Part shown: positions 47,091-58,121 of the stretch, in pieces
How positions within the stretch are numbered: the stretch's first letter is position 1
How the letters are laid out: every line of letters starts with the position of its first letter
Assembly: GCA_033398695.1 (NCBI GenBank)
Contig: CM065809.1
Location: 85,045,644 to 85,109,643 of the forward strand
Direction of reading: 5' to 3'
Length of the DNA stretch: 64,000 nt
Origin: Orobanche coerulescens
Taxonomy: Eukaryota > Streptophyta > Magnoliopsida > Lamiales > Orobanchaceae
Notes under the pieces: generated by a model
Told to the model about the DNA's origin: nothing
The model's database searches: none
The model's input: the letters and a program-made list of their open reading frames with translations, nothing else
Made by a program: the position numbers and the translations under genes

Positions 47091-48043
47091 GTCGGCCTAT
47101 TTAAGGCCTGGCAGCGTTTTTCTTCAGCCATTTTTCACTCGTTTTCTTCCCTTCCGCGGCTGGAGCTTGGTTAATCATCTAGAGATGTTGTTGGACAATG
47201 AATCCATGAAGTTTTGAGGTTCATATCATCAATCATCCGTCCTATAACATCCTCCGATCTACCGAATCAGGTTAGATTTCCTAGAAATCTAGTTTTTGGG
47301 AATTTGGGTGTTTTGGTTGTTTTCGTCCGATTAATCCGATTTAACTTAGGATTATGATGTATTGATGAATATTTAGATGTATTATATCTTTTCCATTGTT
47401 AATCCATGGTCGTATCGTATCGATTTGTTATTTGGGTCGAGTTCTTGACCGACGCCTTGAAGGTGTCCGGTAAAATGTCTTAGAGGGGTTTTCGGGCGTT
47501 CTACGTTTATTCTTCCTCGTATGATCGATGATTAATTGATTATATATTGTTAGGGTTGAGTTTCTTGCGAAGAAACCGAGTTGAACCCTTCCGTTCGTTG
47601 TCGTCTTTCTTTTCGATTGCATCGGGCGTTTCGAAGCTTTCCGGTTGAGCCGTGTTCGTCGGGATACTTGCGTGCCGATTTTGAGGCAAGTACCTTGTCC
47701 ATATAATTCTTGTTTTGTGGATATGATAATTGGTGATCGTCTAAATGTGTTTGTGTGGTCGTTTGAATTGAACTTTCAAAAGATTTGATTAGCCTTGTTA
47801 AAGGCCCTCTTTCAAAACGCGTGTGTTTTGTGAATGGTGTGGTTTGTGAACTATGTGAATTCTATGGATATGTTTGGTGTTGATGTTGCACTTGGTATTG
47901 CGTGTGGACGTATATGGTTTCTTTTCGGTGCGTTATGGTTTGACGTGGTATTTTGCTAAGTGTTGTTGGCATTAACTCATGATTTGACATATTTGTGATT
48001 GTGGCAAATGTGAAACCCTTGTTGTCGTGAACTCTTTGCATTG

Positions 48044-48380
48044 ATGATTTGACCACAAGGTTATCAATTCGGGTAGGTCTGGAGAGGGCTCCGAGAATCG
48101 TCACTTGCGAGTGCGATGTCACGATAACTTGTGGGTATATTCGATTGATGTTTACCGGGTAGGGACCCGTGAGGCCTCCGGCGGCGCGTTACTTCCGAGT
48201 ACGGCCATTTGATATGATTTGACCATAAGGTTATCTAATCGGGTAGGTCTGGAGAGGGCTCCGAGAATCGGTACTTGCGAGTATGGATAGAGGCATAAGA
48301 TTGATGCTTGCCCCGAGATCACACAACCCATTACGGAACGTTTGGTCGCCAATCGTGCATGTGTCAAGATAACTTATGGG
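48044..48380 (+). repeat. Paired hairpin repeats in E2 5' LTR
   Basis: Two units with GGTAGGTCTGGAGAGGGCTC cores. Each is bracketed by complementary arms: CCACAAGGTTATC (48053-48065) with GATAACTTGTGGG (48123-48135), and CCATAAGGTTATC (48223-48235) with GATAACTTATGGG (48368-48380). Confidence 0.8.
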
Positions 48381-49238
48381 TGGTTTGAGTTTATTTAGCT
48401 AGCCAGCTCGGGAGGGTCCTTAGAGGCCTCGAGTGGGATTTGTGGCTTCGTCCCGGTCCTAGGCGATGCGCGTGCGTGATTACGTTGTGTTGATTTTTAT
48501 GTCCGCCGAGGACACGTGATGTTGGGCTCTGGCCCTGTGAATTGTTGTTGGTTTTCTATTTGCGAAAACAAAACCTTTGGGCTGTGACCCTGTTGATTTT
48601 TGGAAAGAGAAGGATTCGGAAATCCTAAATTGTTTTCTATTAAAACTCTCGATGGCATTTTAAACTGTTTTATAAATTGTTTCCCTTGATTTGTGATCTT
48701 TCGGTTTTGGAATGTTTTACCAAACTTATGCCTCGGGAAGTGCTTTTCGTTATGTTTGGAACTTTGAGGATCCCTGGTTATTGTTATTCGTGGAATGTGA
48801 ATTGTATGGCTCGTATTTTTTGCACTTGTACTTGCACTAGCAAAATAGTGGAGTTTTTCTAACCCCCGAGTATTCGGGGGGTAGATGTCTATTTTTGCAT
48901 TCAGGTTTTGGAGCATAGCACACGGTCGGCACGAAGGACGATGAAAGATGAACGATACTAATCACACGAGGATCCGTATGATGTTATTGGTTTAGTGGTA
49001 TTTTATTTCCGCTGCAGTATTCTTTCCCCGTTGTACGGGAGTGTGTTGTATTCGACCCCTGCGTGGGCATGTATTTTAATTGAGTTGTATGTATTTATTG
49101 AAAGGCCAAATCGGTCTACTGAGTCTTTTTAGCCTTAAAGGCATTGTCGAGTTGTTTGTTGTTACCAGCCTGGTAGACCCTTGAGGAAAGGTTCTACGGC
49201 ATGTAATATCCCTGAGCGGATTGGGGGTGTTACATAAA

Positions 49239-49250
49239 TGGTATCGGAGC
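49239..49250 (+). other. Primer binding site of E2
   Basis: TGGTATCGGAGC, four bases after the LTR end. One A to G change from the Met-i PBS. Confidence 0.8.
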
Positions 49251-51936
49251 TTAGGTTGTGGAAACATAGGCTGTCGGGTCAAGTCGTGTTGTTTGAGTCT
49301 TGTTTCGTCGGATTTTATCTGACTGAGTTGTGTCGCGACGCGTCGTCTGAGTTTGTTGGTCGTGATTAGTATCGTGGGCGATCATCATCTTCGTGCGACC
49401 TGTGGATGTAAGTCTCCCTTATTTGTGTTGAGCCTCGTGTGACACGAGCTATTTTTATGATTATTTGTTATGTGACGGAATCCTCTTATGGATTTTGATT
49501 TCTTGATACGTGACTATTTGACTCTCATATTTCGTTCGTATGAGGAGTATTGTTGCTGGATTATGCATGTCGAACTGTATTTCTTTTATCCGTTGTGTGA
49601 GTTCTTTTGTAATGGATTTCGGTATTTTACCGACTGAGTTTTATTTCAAAAACCAATTCCCTTAATCGAGTTTTTGGCATTATGGCCTTGATCATTTTGG
49701 CGAAATTCTTATGACGGTATTTAGTATTTTGTAAATGGCTTTTGTAAGTTTTTGAAATATTACCGTCATCAGCTTTTTGACGTTTTTGTAAATGGCTTTT
49801 AGCCTGGTGGGTTCTGGCGTGGGGCCCACGGCGCTATATTGTTCCGTGTAATTACCTGAAATTTTTGGGCATTCTAGCCCATTGAATTATTTTTGAAAAC
49901 CTTGAGTATCTTAGAAAATTAAAATTCGAGACGTACTTTTAAAACGAATTATTTTCTCGCAGTACTTTCAAGGTGCCTTCTAGTGCCGCAATATGTTTCA
50001 AAATTATTCCAATTGAGGACCAAAATATTTTGAGATATTTTCAATTATTTTTAGAAATGCAGTTGCTTAGACCCAAGTGTCGAATATTCTGAAAGTTTTC
50101 ACTAAAAGAAAGGTGTCCTCATTTTTGTTCAGACGCAAGATGATTTTCAAAGTCTCGATAATGGTGTTTGTACTACTTTTTGTAAAATAATACTCAAGAT
50201 CAACTGTTGTTTCCAAACTGTTTTCAAAAGGTGGTTTTCGTTTTTAAAACCTATCATTCTGTTTATGGACCGGAAATGCGTGTATGGTTTTCGAACTTTC
50301 GTTACGGTGTTAACCCAATTGTGATTGAATTGGTGGTGTGAACGTGGAGTCGTTCGCCACGCATATGTTTTGTTAGCCCTCCGTGAGAGGTGTGAATCGG
50401 TGTTCTTGTTTATCGCCTCGTGGTGATTTGCGTGTTGTCGCACTAGTGTGAGTTGTTAAAGCTTGGATTTTTGTGCGTTATACACATGGGTGATTATTTC
50501 ATGATGTTTGTGATTGTGTCTTGGCTATCGTCGATGTTGTAATCGTCGAACGATGCCGTTGTTGTGATTTTTGTATGCGTTGATATGTTATGCTGAGTTG
50601 GCATCTCCGGTATGTTGTTTTGCGGTGTTTTGTACCATTGTATCGAGCATTTGTATTTTCGGTATGCCGAGCCGAGACGTTTCAACCGTGATGTGCCGGG
50701 GCATGCACGTGTATATTGTCCTTCTCGTCGGTAACACATTTCAAGTGTGGACTCGATGGACACCAAATTCAATTTTGCGAATTGGCTACCGAGACTTTCG
50801 GAGTTCGCGCTTCAGCGCAGTTATCAGAATCGGCTTTGAGAGGCCTTTGAAGGATGTTTCTGTCGGTTGCTTGTTGTGTTGTCGCCTTGATTTCGTTGTT
50901 GTGAGTTTCGGGAACGACACTTCTTTTAGAAGGGGTCGAATATAATACCCGTATTATTTTTGGACTTCTACATTTCCGCTTTCTCAGGTCTATCGACTCG
51001 CTCGTGTTCGTTGACACTTTCTGAACTTGTTTTGTATTTCGGTTTCATCGTTCGAACGAGCTGTGATCTTGTTTTGGGTCGATCTGGTTATCGCTGTGAC
51101 TTTTCCGAGTCCGGTTCGATACTTGTGAACCTTGTTCGGATGTAACATCTTTTGGTTCTACTAGTTCTTTTATTCGAAGTGGATTAGATTTTGAACTTCT
51201 ATATTTTCGACTCTGTCGACTCGTTTATGTTCGTTAACATTTTCTAAGCTTTCCCTATCCCTTGCTTTTATTGATCGAACGAGTGTGGTGTTTCGAAATT
51301 ACTCGTTTGTCGTTGTGACTTTTCAATTGCTATTCCCTTTCCTATGGATCTTATGTGAATCACATCTTGTTGCTTTTACCGAATCATATATTGTCTCGAG
51401 CCGAGACATGAACCTGGGAGTTGTTGTTTGAATTTTATTGTTCTTCGTGATTCGAACATGATTGTTCGATTTTTGTTGTCTCGACCGTAGTGGTTCGATC
51501 GTTTGATTGTTTGGTTTTTGTTGATCTCGTTTCGTGATTGTTGAGCGTTCAGACTCCTTCCTAATTCCCTTAAGTTCGGGAAATTTGTCTCGTTTTTGAT
51601 CTTCCAACCCTTGAGCGATTGGCTCGCGTTTTGATTGATGTACTGTTGGGTTGGTCAATCGTACTGATTTTCGCTCGTTGTGTTTTGTGATTGTTCGGAT
51701 AATTGACTTGATTGTATTATCCATTTGATGACGCTTGTCACTTGTTGGTTCTATTATATCCCTAACGGCGACGTTGTGTTGGTCGTCGTGGAGCGTGTTT
51801 TCACACCGTATTTTCCGTTGCGTTGTTCGTAACGTTTCGCCGTTGGGCATTAGTTACGCGTTTCTTGCGTATCCCGTTGAGTTTTCCTGGCAGGATATTG
51901 CTTCTCCCTACTTCTTTTAAGTTTTGGGACGAAACT

Positions 51937-51955
51937 TCTTTTAAGGAGGATAGAA
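51937..51955 (+). other. Polypurine tract of E2
   Basis: TTTTAAGGAGGATAGAA before TGTAATATCC, preceded by the TTTTGGGACGAAACTTC stretch that follows pol in chromoviruses. Confidence 0.7.
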
Positions 51956-54738
51956 TGTAATATCCGCAATTTTCGATTTTCGGTAAATTTCTTTTTCCGG
52001 CGGAAGTCCGTTTTGACGACTCGCTCAGGACCGTTTCGTCATTCCGAGAATGATTAATTCTGCACTTTTTGTCATCCGAGCTCGTTTCGGTGTCGTTTTG
52101 TTGAGTTCCATGCTTTTAGCGGTTTTTCCGCACTTGAGTTCGATTCTTGCGAATCTCGTCCAAAACTGTTGTTTCGACTTTCTCTTAAGTTCATTTAATG
52201 TTATTATTCATGCTGCGAGCTTTGGCTTGGTGTTTCGATCACGTATCGTGATTTTCGGGCGTTTTGGGTCATTTTCGTAATTTCCCAAAGTTTGGGGTAA
52301 TTACTTTCCGTTGTCGAATTTCGAGCCTTTGGGTGGTCGGAATCGTGTGTTCTCGTAGTGCTTGGATTCGTCTTTGCGAGTACTTCGTAACCGTATCTTC
52401 GATTCGTACTCAGGTTCGGGTTTCGGGGTCGTTCGGGCCGTCGGAGTTGGTCCCGGCCGAGTCATGGCCGGGCATGCTGGGGCCAGGCCAGCCCTGGCCG
52501 AGTAACATACGGTAGTGATCGGAAGTTACGTACGTAAGGCCGGTTACGTACGTAAGGCCCTGGCCGGTAACGTACGTAATGCTTCCGGCATTTCCAGGCA
52601 GTGAGTTCGGCCATGGCCGGTTACGTACATAAGCCATGGCCGGTTACGTACGTAAGGCGGCCGGCAGTTGGCCTATTTAAGGCCTGGCAGCGTTTTTCTT
52701 CAGCCATTTTTCACTCGTTTTCTTCCCTTCCGCGGTTGGATCTTGGTTAATCATCTAGAGATGTTGGAGGACAATGAATCCATGAAGTTTTGAGGTTCAT
52801 ATCATCAATCATCCGTCCTATAACATCCTCCGATCTACCGAATCAGGTCAGATTTCCTAGAAATCTAGTTTTGGGGAATTTGGGTGTTTTGGTTGTTTTC
52901 GTCCGATTAATCCGATTTAACTTAGGATTATGATGTATTGATGAATATTTAGATGTATTATATCTTTTCCATTGTTATTCTATGGTTGGATCGTATCGAT
53001 TTGTTATTTGGGTCGAGTTATTGACCGACGCCTTGAAGGTGTCCGGTAAAACGTCTTAGAGGGGTTTTCGAGCGTTCTACGTTTATTCTTCCTCGTATGA
53101 TCGATGATTTATTGATTATATATTGTTAGGGTCGAGTTTCTTGCGAAGAAACCGAGTTGAACCCTTCCGTTCGTTGTCGTCTTTCTTTTCGATTGCATCG
53201 GGCGTTTTGAAGCTTTCCGGTTGAGCCGTGTTCGTCGGGATACTTGCGTGCCGATTTTGAGGCAAGTACCTTGTCCATATAATTCTTGTTTTGTGGATAT
53301 GATAATTGGTGATCGTCTAAATGTGTTTGTGTGGTCGTTTGAATTGAACTTTCAAAAGATTTGATTAGCCTTGTTAAAGGCCCTCTTTCAAAACGCGTGT
53401 GTTTTGTGAATGGTGTGGTTTGTGAACTATGTGAATTCTATGGATATGTTTGGTATTGATGTTGCACTTGGTATTGCGCGTGGACGTATATGGTTTCTTT
53501 TCGGTGCGTTATGGTTTGACGTGGTATTTTGCTAAGTGTTGTTGGCATTAATTCATGATTTGACATATTTGTGATTGTGGCAAATGTGAAACCCTTGTCG
53601 TTGTGAACTCTTTGCATTGATGATTTGACCACAAGGTTATCAATTCGGGTAGGTCTGGAGAGGGCTCCGAGAATCGTCACTTGCGAGTGCGATGTCACGA
53701 TAACTTGTGGGTATATTCGATTGATGTTTACCGGGTAGGGACCCGTGAGGCCTCCGGCGGAGCGTTACTTGTGAGTACGGCCATTTGATATGATTTGACC
53801 ATAAGGTTATCTAATCGGGTAGGTCTGGAGAGGGCTCCGAGAATCGGTACTTGCGAGTACGATGTCAAGATAACTTATGGGTGGTTTGAGTTTATTTAGC
53901 TAGCCAGCTCGGGAGCGTCCTTAGAGGCCTCGAGTGGGATTTGTGGCTTCGTCCCGGTCCTAGGCGATGCGCGTGCGTGATTACGTTGTGTTGATTTTTA
54001 TGTCCGCCGAGGACACGTGATGTTGGGCTCTGGCCCTGTGAATTGTTGTTGGTTTTCTATTTGCGAAAACAAAACCTTTGGGCTGTGACCCTGTTGATTT
54101 TTGGAAAGAGAAGGATTCGGAAATCCTAAATTGTTTTCTATTAAAACTCTCGATGGCATTTTAAACTGTTTTATAAATTGTTTCCCTTGATTTGTGATCT
54201 TTCGGTTTTGGAATGTTTTACCAAACTTATGCCTCGGGAAGTGCTTTTCGTTACGTTTGGAACTTTGAGGATCCCTGGTTATTGTTATTCGTGGAATGTG
54301 AATTGTATAGCTCGTATTTTTGCACTTGTACTTGCACTAGCAAAATAGTGGAGTTTTGCTAACCCCCGAGTATTCGGGGGGTGGATGTCTATTTTTGCAT
54401 TCAGGTTTTGGAGCATAGCACAGGGTCGGCACGAAGGATGGTGAAAGATGAACGATACTAATCACACGAGGATCCGTATGATGTTATTGGTTTAGTTGTA
54501 TTTTATTTCCGCTGCAGTATTCTTTCCCCGTTGTACGGGAGTGTGTTGTATTCGACCCCTGCGTGGGCATGTATTGTAATTGAGTTGTATGTATTTATCG
54601 AAAGGCCAAATCGGTCTACTAAGTCTTTTTAGCCTTAAAGGCATTGTCGAGTTGTTCGTTTGTTGTTACCAGCCTGGTAGACCCTTGAGGAAAGGTTCTA
54701 CGGCGTGTAATATCCCTGAGCGGATTGGGGGTGTTACA
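51956..54738 (+). repeat. 3' LTR of E2
   Basis: Near identical to 46380-49234 apart from the roughly 72-bp indel. TACGTA block 52480-52668, TATA 52674-52680. The few block differences are mostly C/T or G/A at CpG. Confidence 0.92.
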
Positions 54739-54743
54739 GTTGC

Positions 54744-54954
54744 AAGTATTTTACCCTTGCATGTGTATGAGTCTGGATGAGTTTATGTATTTTGATTTGT
54801 AAGTCAGTGACGGAAGACCAAATCGGTCTATTGATTTGTTATTTTGATTCGTCAGTATGTAATGTAATGTGTTGTGTTGATGTCTAGCCTGGTGGATCCT
54901 CACGGAGAGGTTTTGCGGCGTGTAACATTCCCGGTTTGATCTGGGGGTGTTACA
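54744..54954 (+). repeat. 5' LTR of E1, last part
   Basis: Resumes after the second GTTGC target copy and ends CTGGGGGTGTTACA, next to the PBS TGGTATCAGAGC (54959-54970). Confidence 0.85.
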
Positions 54955-57476
54955 TTTATGGTATCAGAGCTTAGGTTGCGGAAACCTAGGTTGTCGGGTC
55001 CAGTCGTGTATTGTTGGGTCTTGTCTTGTCAGATTGAGTCTGACTGATGTCGTGTCGCGACGCGTCGTTTGGAATGTCGGTCGTGATTAGTATCAGGGTG
55101 CAGCCATCATCTTCGTGCGATCTGTGGATGTAAGTCTCCCTACTACAGGTCGTACCACGAGCTATACGAGCCTGTGTGATTCTGTGTTATGTAGTTAGTA
55201 TTTGAAGGTGCATCGTGAGTAAGTGACATATATTTGTTGATTCCCGTCTTGCGCTAAAATGTAGAATGATATTGCTGAATGTATCTTTGTATAAATCGTT
55301 TTTCTTGCAAGAGTATAAACCTTGGAATTTTAAGTTTTCGAATCCTTTCGGGGAGTCACGTAAAATTTTTAAAATGTCCTCCCAGGGAGGAAAAAGTTGA
55401 TTTTCGTATGTTGACCTCAAGGCTGAAAGTTCTGAAAACTCGAATTATTGATAATTCTTTTCCACTGTGTACTATAAGTTTTCAAAACACGAGTTTTGAA
55501 CTCAAATGAGTTCTACAAAATATACTCAAGACGTGACCCTTGCTTTTAACTTTTCGGTTTTGAATGACAATTGCCTTTTGATGGTTGCTCATGATGTGTT
55601 GTAATTATGTGAATCGATGGCTTTGAGATTCGAATATTGTTGTTGTTTATTTGTGAACTTCGATTCCAGTAATGTCGTATATATGTTCGCAATCATGTTG
55701 CTAAAATAGAACCGTTAGCGCACGCTAAGTGTAAGGCTAGCGCTCACTAATGCAGCATGGGTAGCGCACGCTAAATATGTGTTGTAGCGCGCGTTAGTCA
55801 GTCTGGACAGAGGCTAGGGAACTACATTTCTTTTAGCCGTTAGGCCTAACCTTAGCAGTCAATCACCCGGGACTGTATTCTATGTGTGTTGTCAAGTAAT
55901 GACAACTGTTTTGTATGAATGTGCGTTATGATTTTTTTTCGTTGCGCTAAGTGATAATTGATTGGGTTCGGCAAATTGATAAATTATGTCTGCTGCGAGT
56001 GTGTTCGAACATGCTTTTCTAAAACCTTCATAAGTTTGTGCAAGTGCGATTAGCCGGCGGCTTCGTATGAACTTTGGAAATTGTTTGAAATTTGCGAGCC
56101 GGCCTAGGATTCTCAAATAAAACCTCGACGGTATTTGAAAGAGTTGTTTTAAAGTACCTTGAACATTTTGTAAAATATTACCGTCGTTGATGTTTGTGAA
56201 GTGTTGGGGAGAATTTTCGAAAATGATTTTTACGTATTGCTGTATTTTCAAATAATTTGAGTGAATGATTTTCAAAAATCTTTCACACCATAAAAATATT
56301 TTATTTCAAAAACCAATGCGATTTTTAGTTTTAAAAATATATAGTGAAAGATGAAAAATCTCACTCGATGTAAAGTTCAAACTCGGATTTGGAAATATTA
56401 GAGTATGTAAGAATGATTTGATGATCATGCATGGTTAACTTGTTAGTTGTTAACGGTGATGATGATACGTAGAGGCATGATGACTTCAAATGATTTCAAA
56501 TGAGACGGTTAAAGTATGTTGTTTACAAGTTTTGATGAAACAACCCGAGGTACCAAAAGTACTTTTAAAGTTTATTTTAAATAGCATACAAATCCAAGGA
56601 TTTTCAAAAGATTTCCTTTAAAAGGATACCTCGTGGATTTTCTTTTCGAGTTGTTATTGGTTACCTTATGTGATATGTCGTGCTGAGTTGGTACTTTAGT
56701 ATAATATTTTGCGAAGTTGTGCAATCGTATTGAGTGGGAATCCGCTTAGTATGCCGTTGGGCAGAGGACACAGTCGTGACCATGATATTAATGGCCATGA
56801 AGATCGGATGTGGACCAAGAGGGTATGGTCGGGAAGGTTGCTATTCCAGCACTTCGTTCTCGTTGTTTAGGTTTCGGGACGAAACCTCTTTTAAAGGTGA
56901 TATGATGTAATACCCACATTTTTCTTTCTTTCTCTTCTGTTTCGTCCAACCGTATCAACTCGACTGTGTTCGTTGATGCTTCTGACCTGGTGTTGTTTCT
57001 CACCTTTGTCATTCGAACGAGTTCTGATATTGTCCCAAATTGATCTATATATCGTTGTGACCTTTCCAAGTTCGGAAAATTAGTCTCGTTTTCGATCTTC
57101 CAACCCTTGGGCGGTGGAATTCCGTATTTGTTCAGCGATTGGCTCGCGTTTTGATTGATGTACCGTTGGGTTGGTCAATCGTATTGATTTTCGTCCGTTG
57201 TGTTTTGTGACTGTTCGGATAACTGACTTGATTGTATTATCCATTTGATGACGCTTGTCACTTTTTGGTTTTATTATATCCCTAACGGCGACGTTGTGTT
57301 GGTCGTCGTGGAGCGTGTTTTCACGCCATATATTCCTTTGCGTTTCTTGTAACGTTTCGCCAATGGGCGTAAGTTACGCGTTTCCTTGCGTATCTCGTTG
57401 ATTTTTCCTGGCGGGATATTGCTTCTCCCTACTTGTTTTAAGTTTCGGGACGAAACTTCTTTTAAGGAGGGTAGAA
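54955..57476 (+). other. Internal region of E1, no coding sequence recognised
   Basis: About 2.5 kb without gag-pol motifs. PBS 54959-54970. A cluster of TAGCGCACGCTA-type near-palindromes lies at 55715-55800. A relic PPT-like/LTR-start motif (TTTCGGGACGAAACCTC then TGATGTAATACCC) is at about 56874-56925. The real PPT (TTTTAAGGAGGGTAGAA) is at 57460-57476. The first and last segments are homologous to E2's interior. Confidence 0.7.
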
Positions 57477-58121
57477 TGTAATATCCGCAATCTTCGATTT
57501 TCGGTAAATTTATTTTTCGGCCGGAGTTCGTTTTGACGCCTCGCTCATGACCGTTTCGTCATTTCGAGAATGATTAATTCTGCACTTTTTGTCATTCGAG
57601 TTCGTTTCGGTATTGTTTTGTTGAGTTCCGAGCTTTTTAACGACTTTTCCGCACTTGAGTTCGATTCTTGTGTATCTCGTCCGAAACTGTTGTTTCGAGT
57701 TTCTCGTAAGTTCATTTAAAGTTATTATTCATGTTGCGAGCTTTGGTTTGGTGTTTCGATCGCGTATCGTAATTTTCGGACGTTTTGGGCCATTTTCGTA
57801 ATTTCCCAAAGTTTTGGGTAATTACTTCCGTTGTCGAATTCCGAGCCTTCGGGTGGTCGGAATTGCGTGTTCTCTTAGCTCTTAGATTCGTCTTTGCGAG
57901 TACGTCGTAACCGTATCATCGATTCGTATTTAGGTTCGGGTTTCGGGGTCGTTCGGGCCGTCGGAGTTGGCCCCGGCCGAGTCATGGCCGGGCAATCTGG
58001 GCCCAGGCCGGCACTAGCCGAGTTACGGCCGGTAGTGCTCGGCAGCTTCTGGCCGAGTTACGGCCGGTAGTGCTCGGCAGCTTCTGGCCGAGCAGGCCGT
58101 ACCGTGGGCCGCGGCACATGC
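57477..58121 (+). repeat. 3' LTR of E1, truncated by F
   Basis: TGTAATATCCGCAATCTTCG onward, colinear with 43402 onward. It reaches the GC block, where two GGCCGAGTTACGGCCGGTAG units follow each other, and is cut at GGCACATGC. Confidence 0.88.

Larger units (their letters stand above)
46380..49234 (+). repeat. 5' LTR of E2
   Basis: TGTAATATCCGC...GGGGGTGTTACA. TACGTA block 46905-47090, TATA TATTTAA 47098-47104, hairpin units 48044-48380. Confidence 0.92.
49235..51955 (+). other. Internal region of E2, no coding sequence recognised
   Basis: About 2.7 kb, T- and G-rich on this strand. No gag, protease, RT or integrase motif seen in any frame. The first roughly 200 bp and the last roughly 400 bp are homologous to E1's internal ends. 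A motif resembling a PPT plus LTR start occurs in the middle (about 50920-50955, CTTCTTTTAGAAGGGG then TATAATACCCG). Around 50958-51060 and 51185-51290 is a diverged duplication sharing TCGACTCG(C/T)T and GATCGAACGAG/GTTCGAACGAG segments. Confidence 0.7.
46380..54738 (+). mobile_element. Gypsy LARD-like element E2, complete, nested in E1's LTR
   Basis: 8,359 bp. LTRs 46380-49234 (2,855 bp) and 51956-54738 (2,783 bp), PBS 49239-49250, internal 49235-51955 with no gag or pol. Target duplication GTTGC at 46375-46379 and 54739-54743. Related to E1 by LTR ends, leader start and PPT. The LTR length difference is mostly one roughly 72-bp indel around 48277-48362. Confidence 0.92.
43402..58121 (+). 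mobile_element. Gypsy LARD-like element E1 (non-autonomous), nested in copia C
   Basis: 5' LTR 43402-46379 plus 54744-54954 (about 3.19 kb, split by E2), PBS 54959-54970, internal region 54955-57476 without gag or pol, PPT, and 3' LTR from 57477 cut at 58121 by F. TG/CA-type LTR with the chromovirus-like TGTAATA...TGTTACA ends. Large LTRs with a short non-coding interior fit a LARD (large retrotransposon derivative). Confidence 0.85.

Noticed and set aside
51323..51850. 175-codon minus-strand frame in the E2 interior, considered as a possible captured gene
   Set aside because: Polar low-complexity product, no homologue motif recognised, antisense to the element, and not open in the homologous part of E1.
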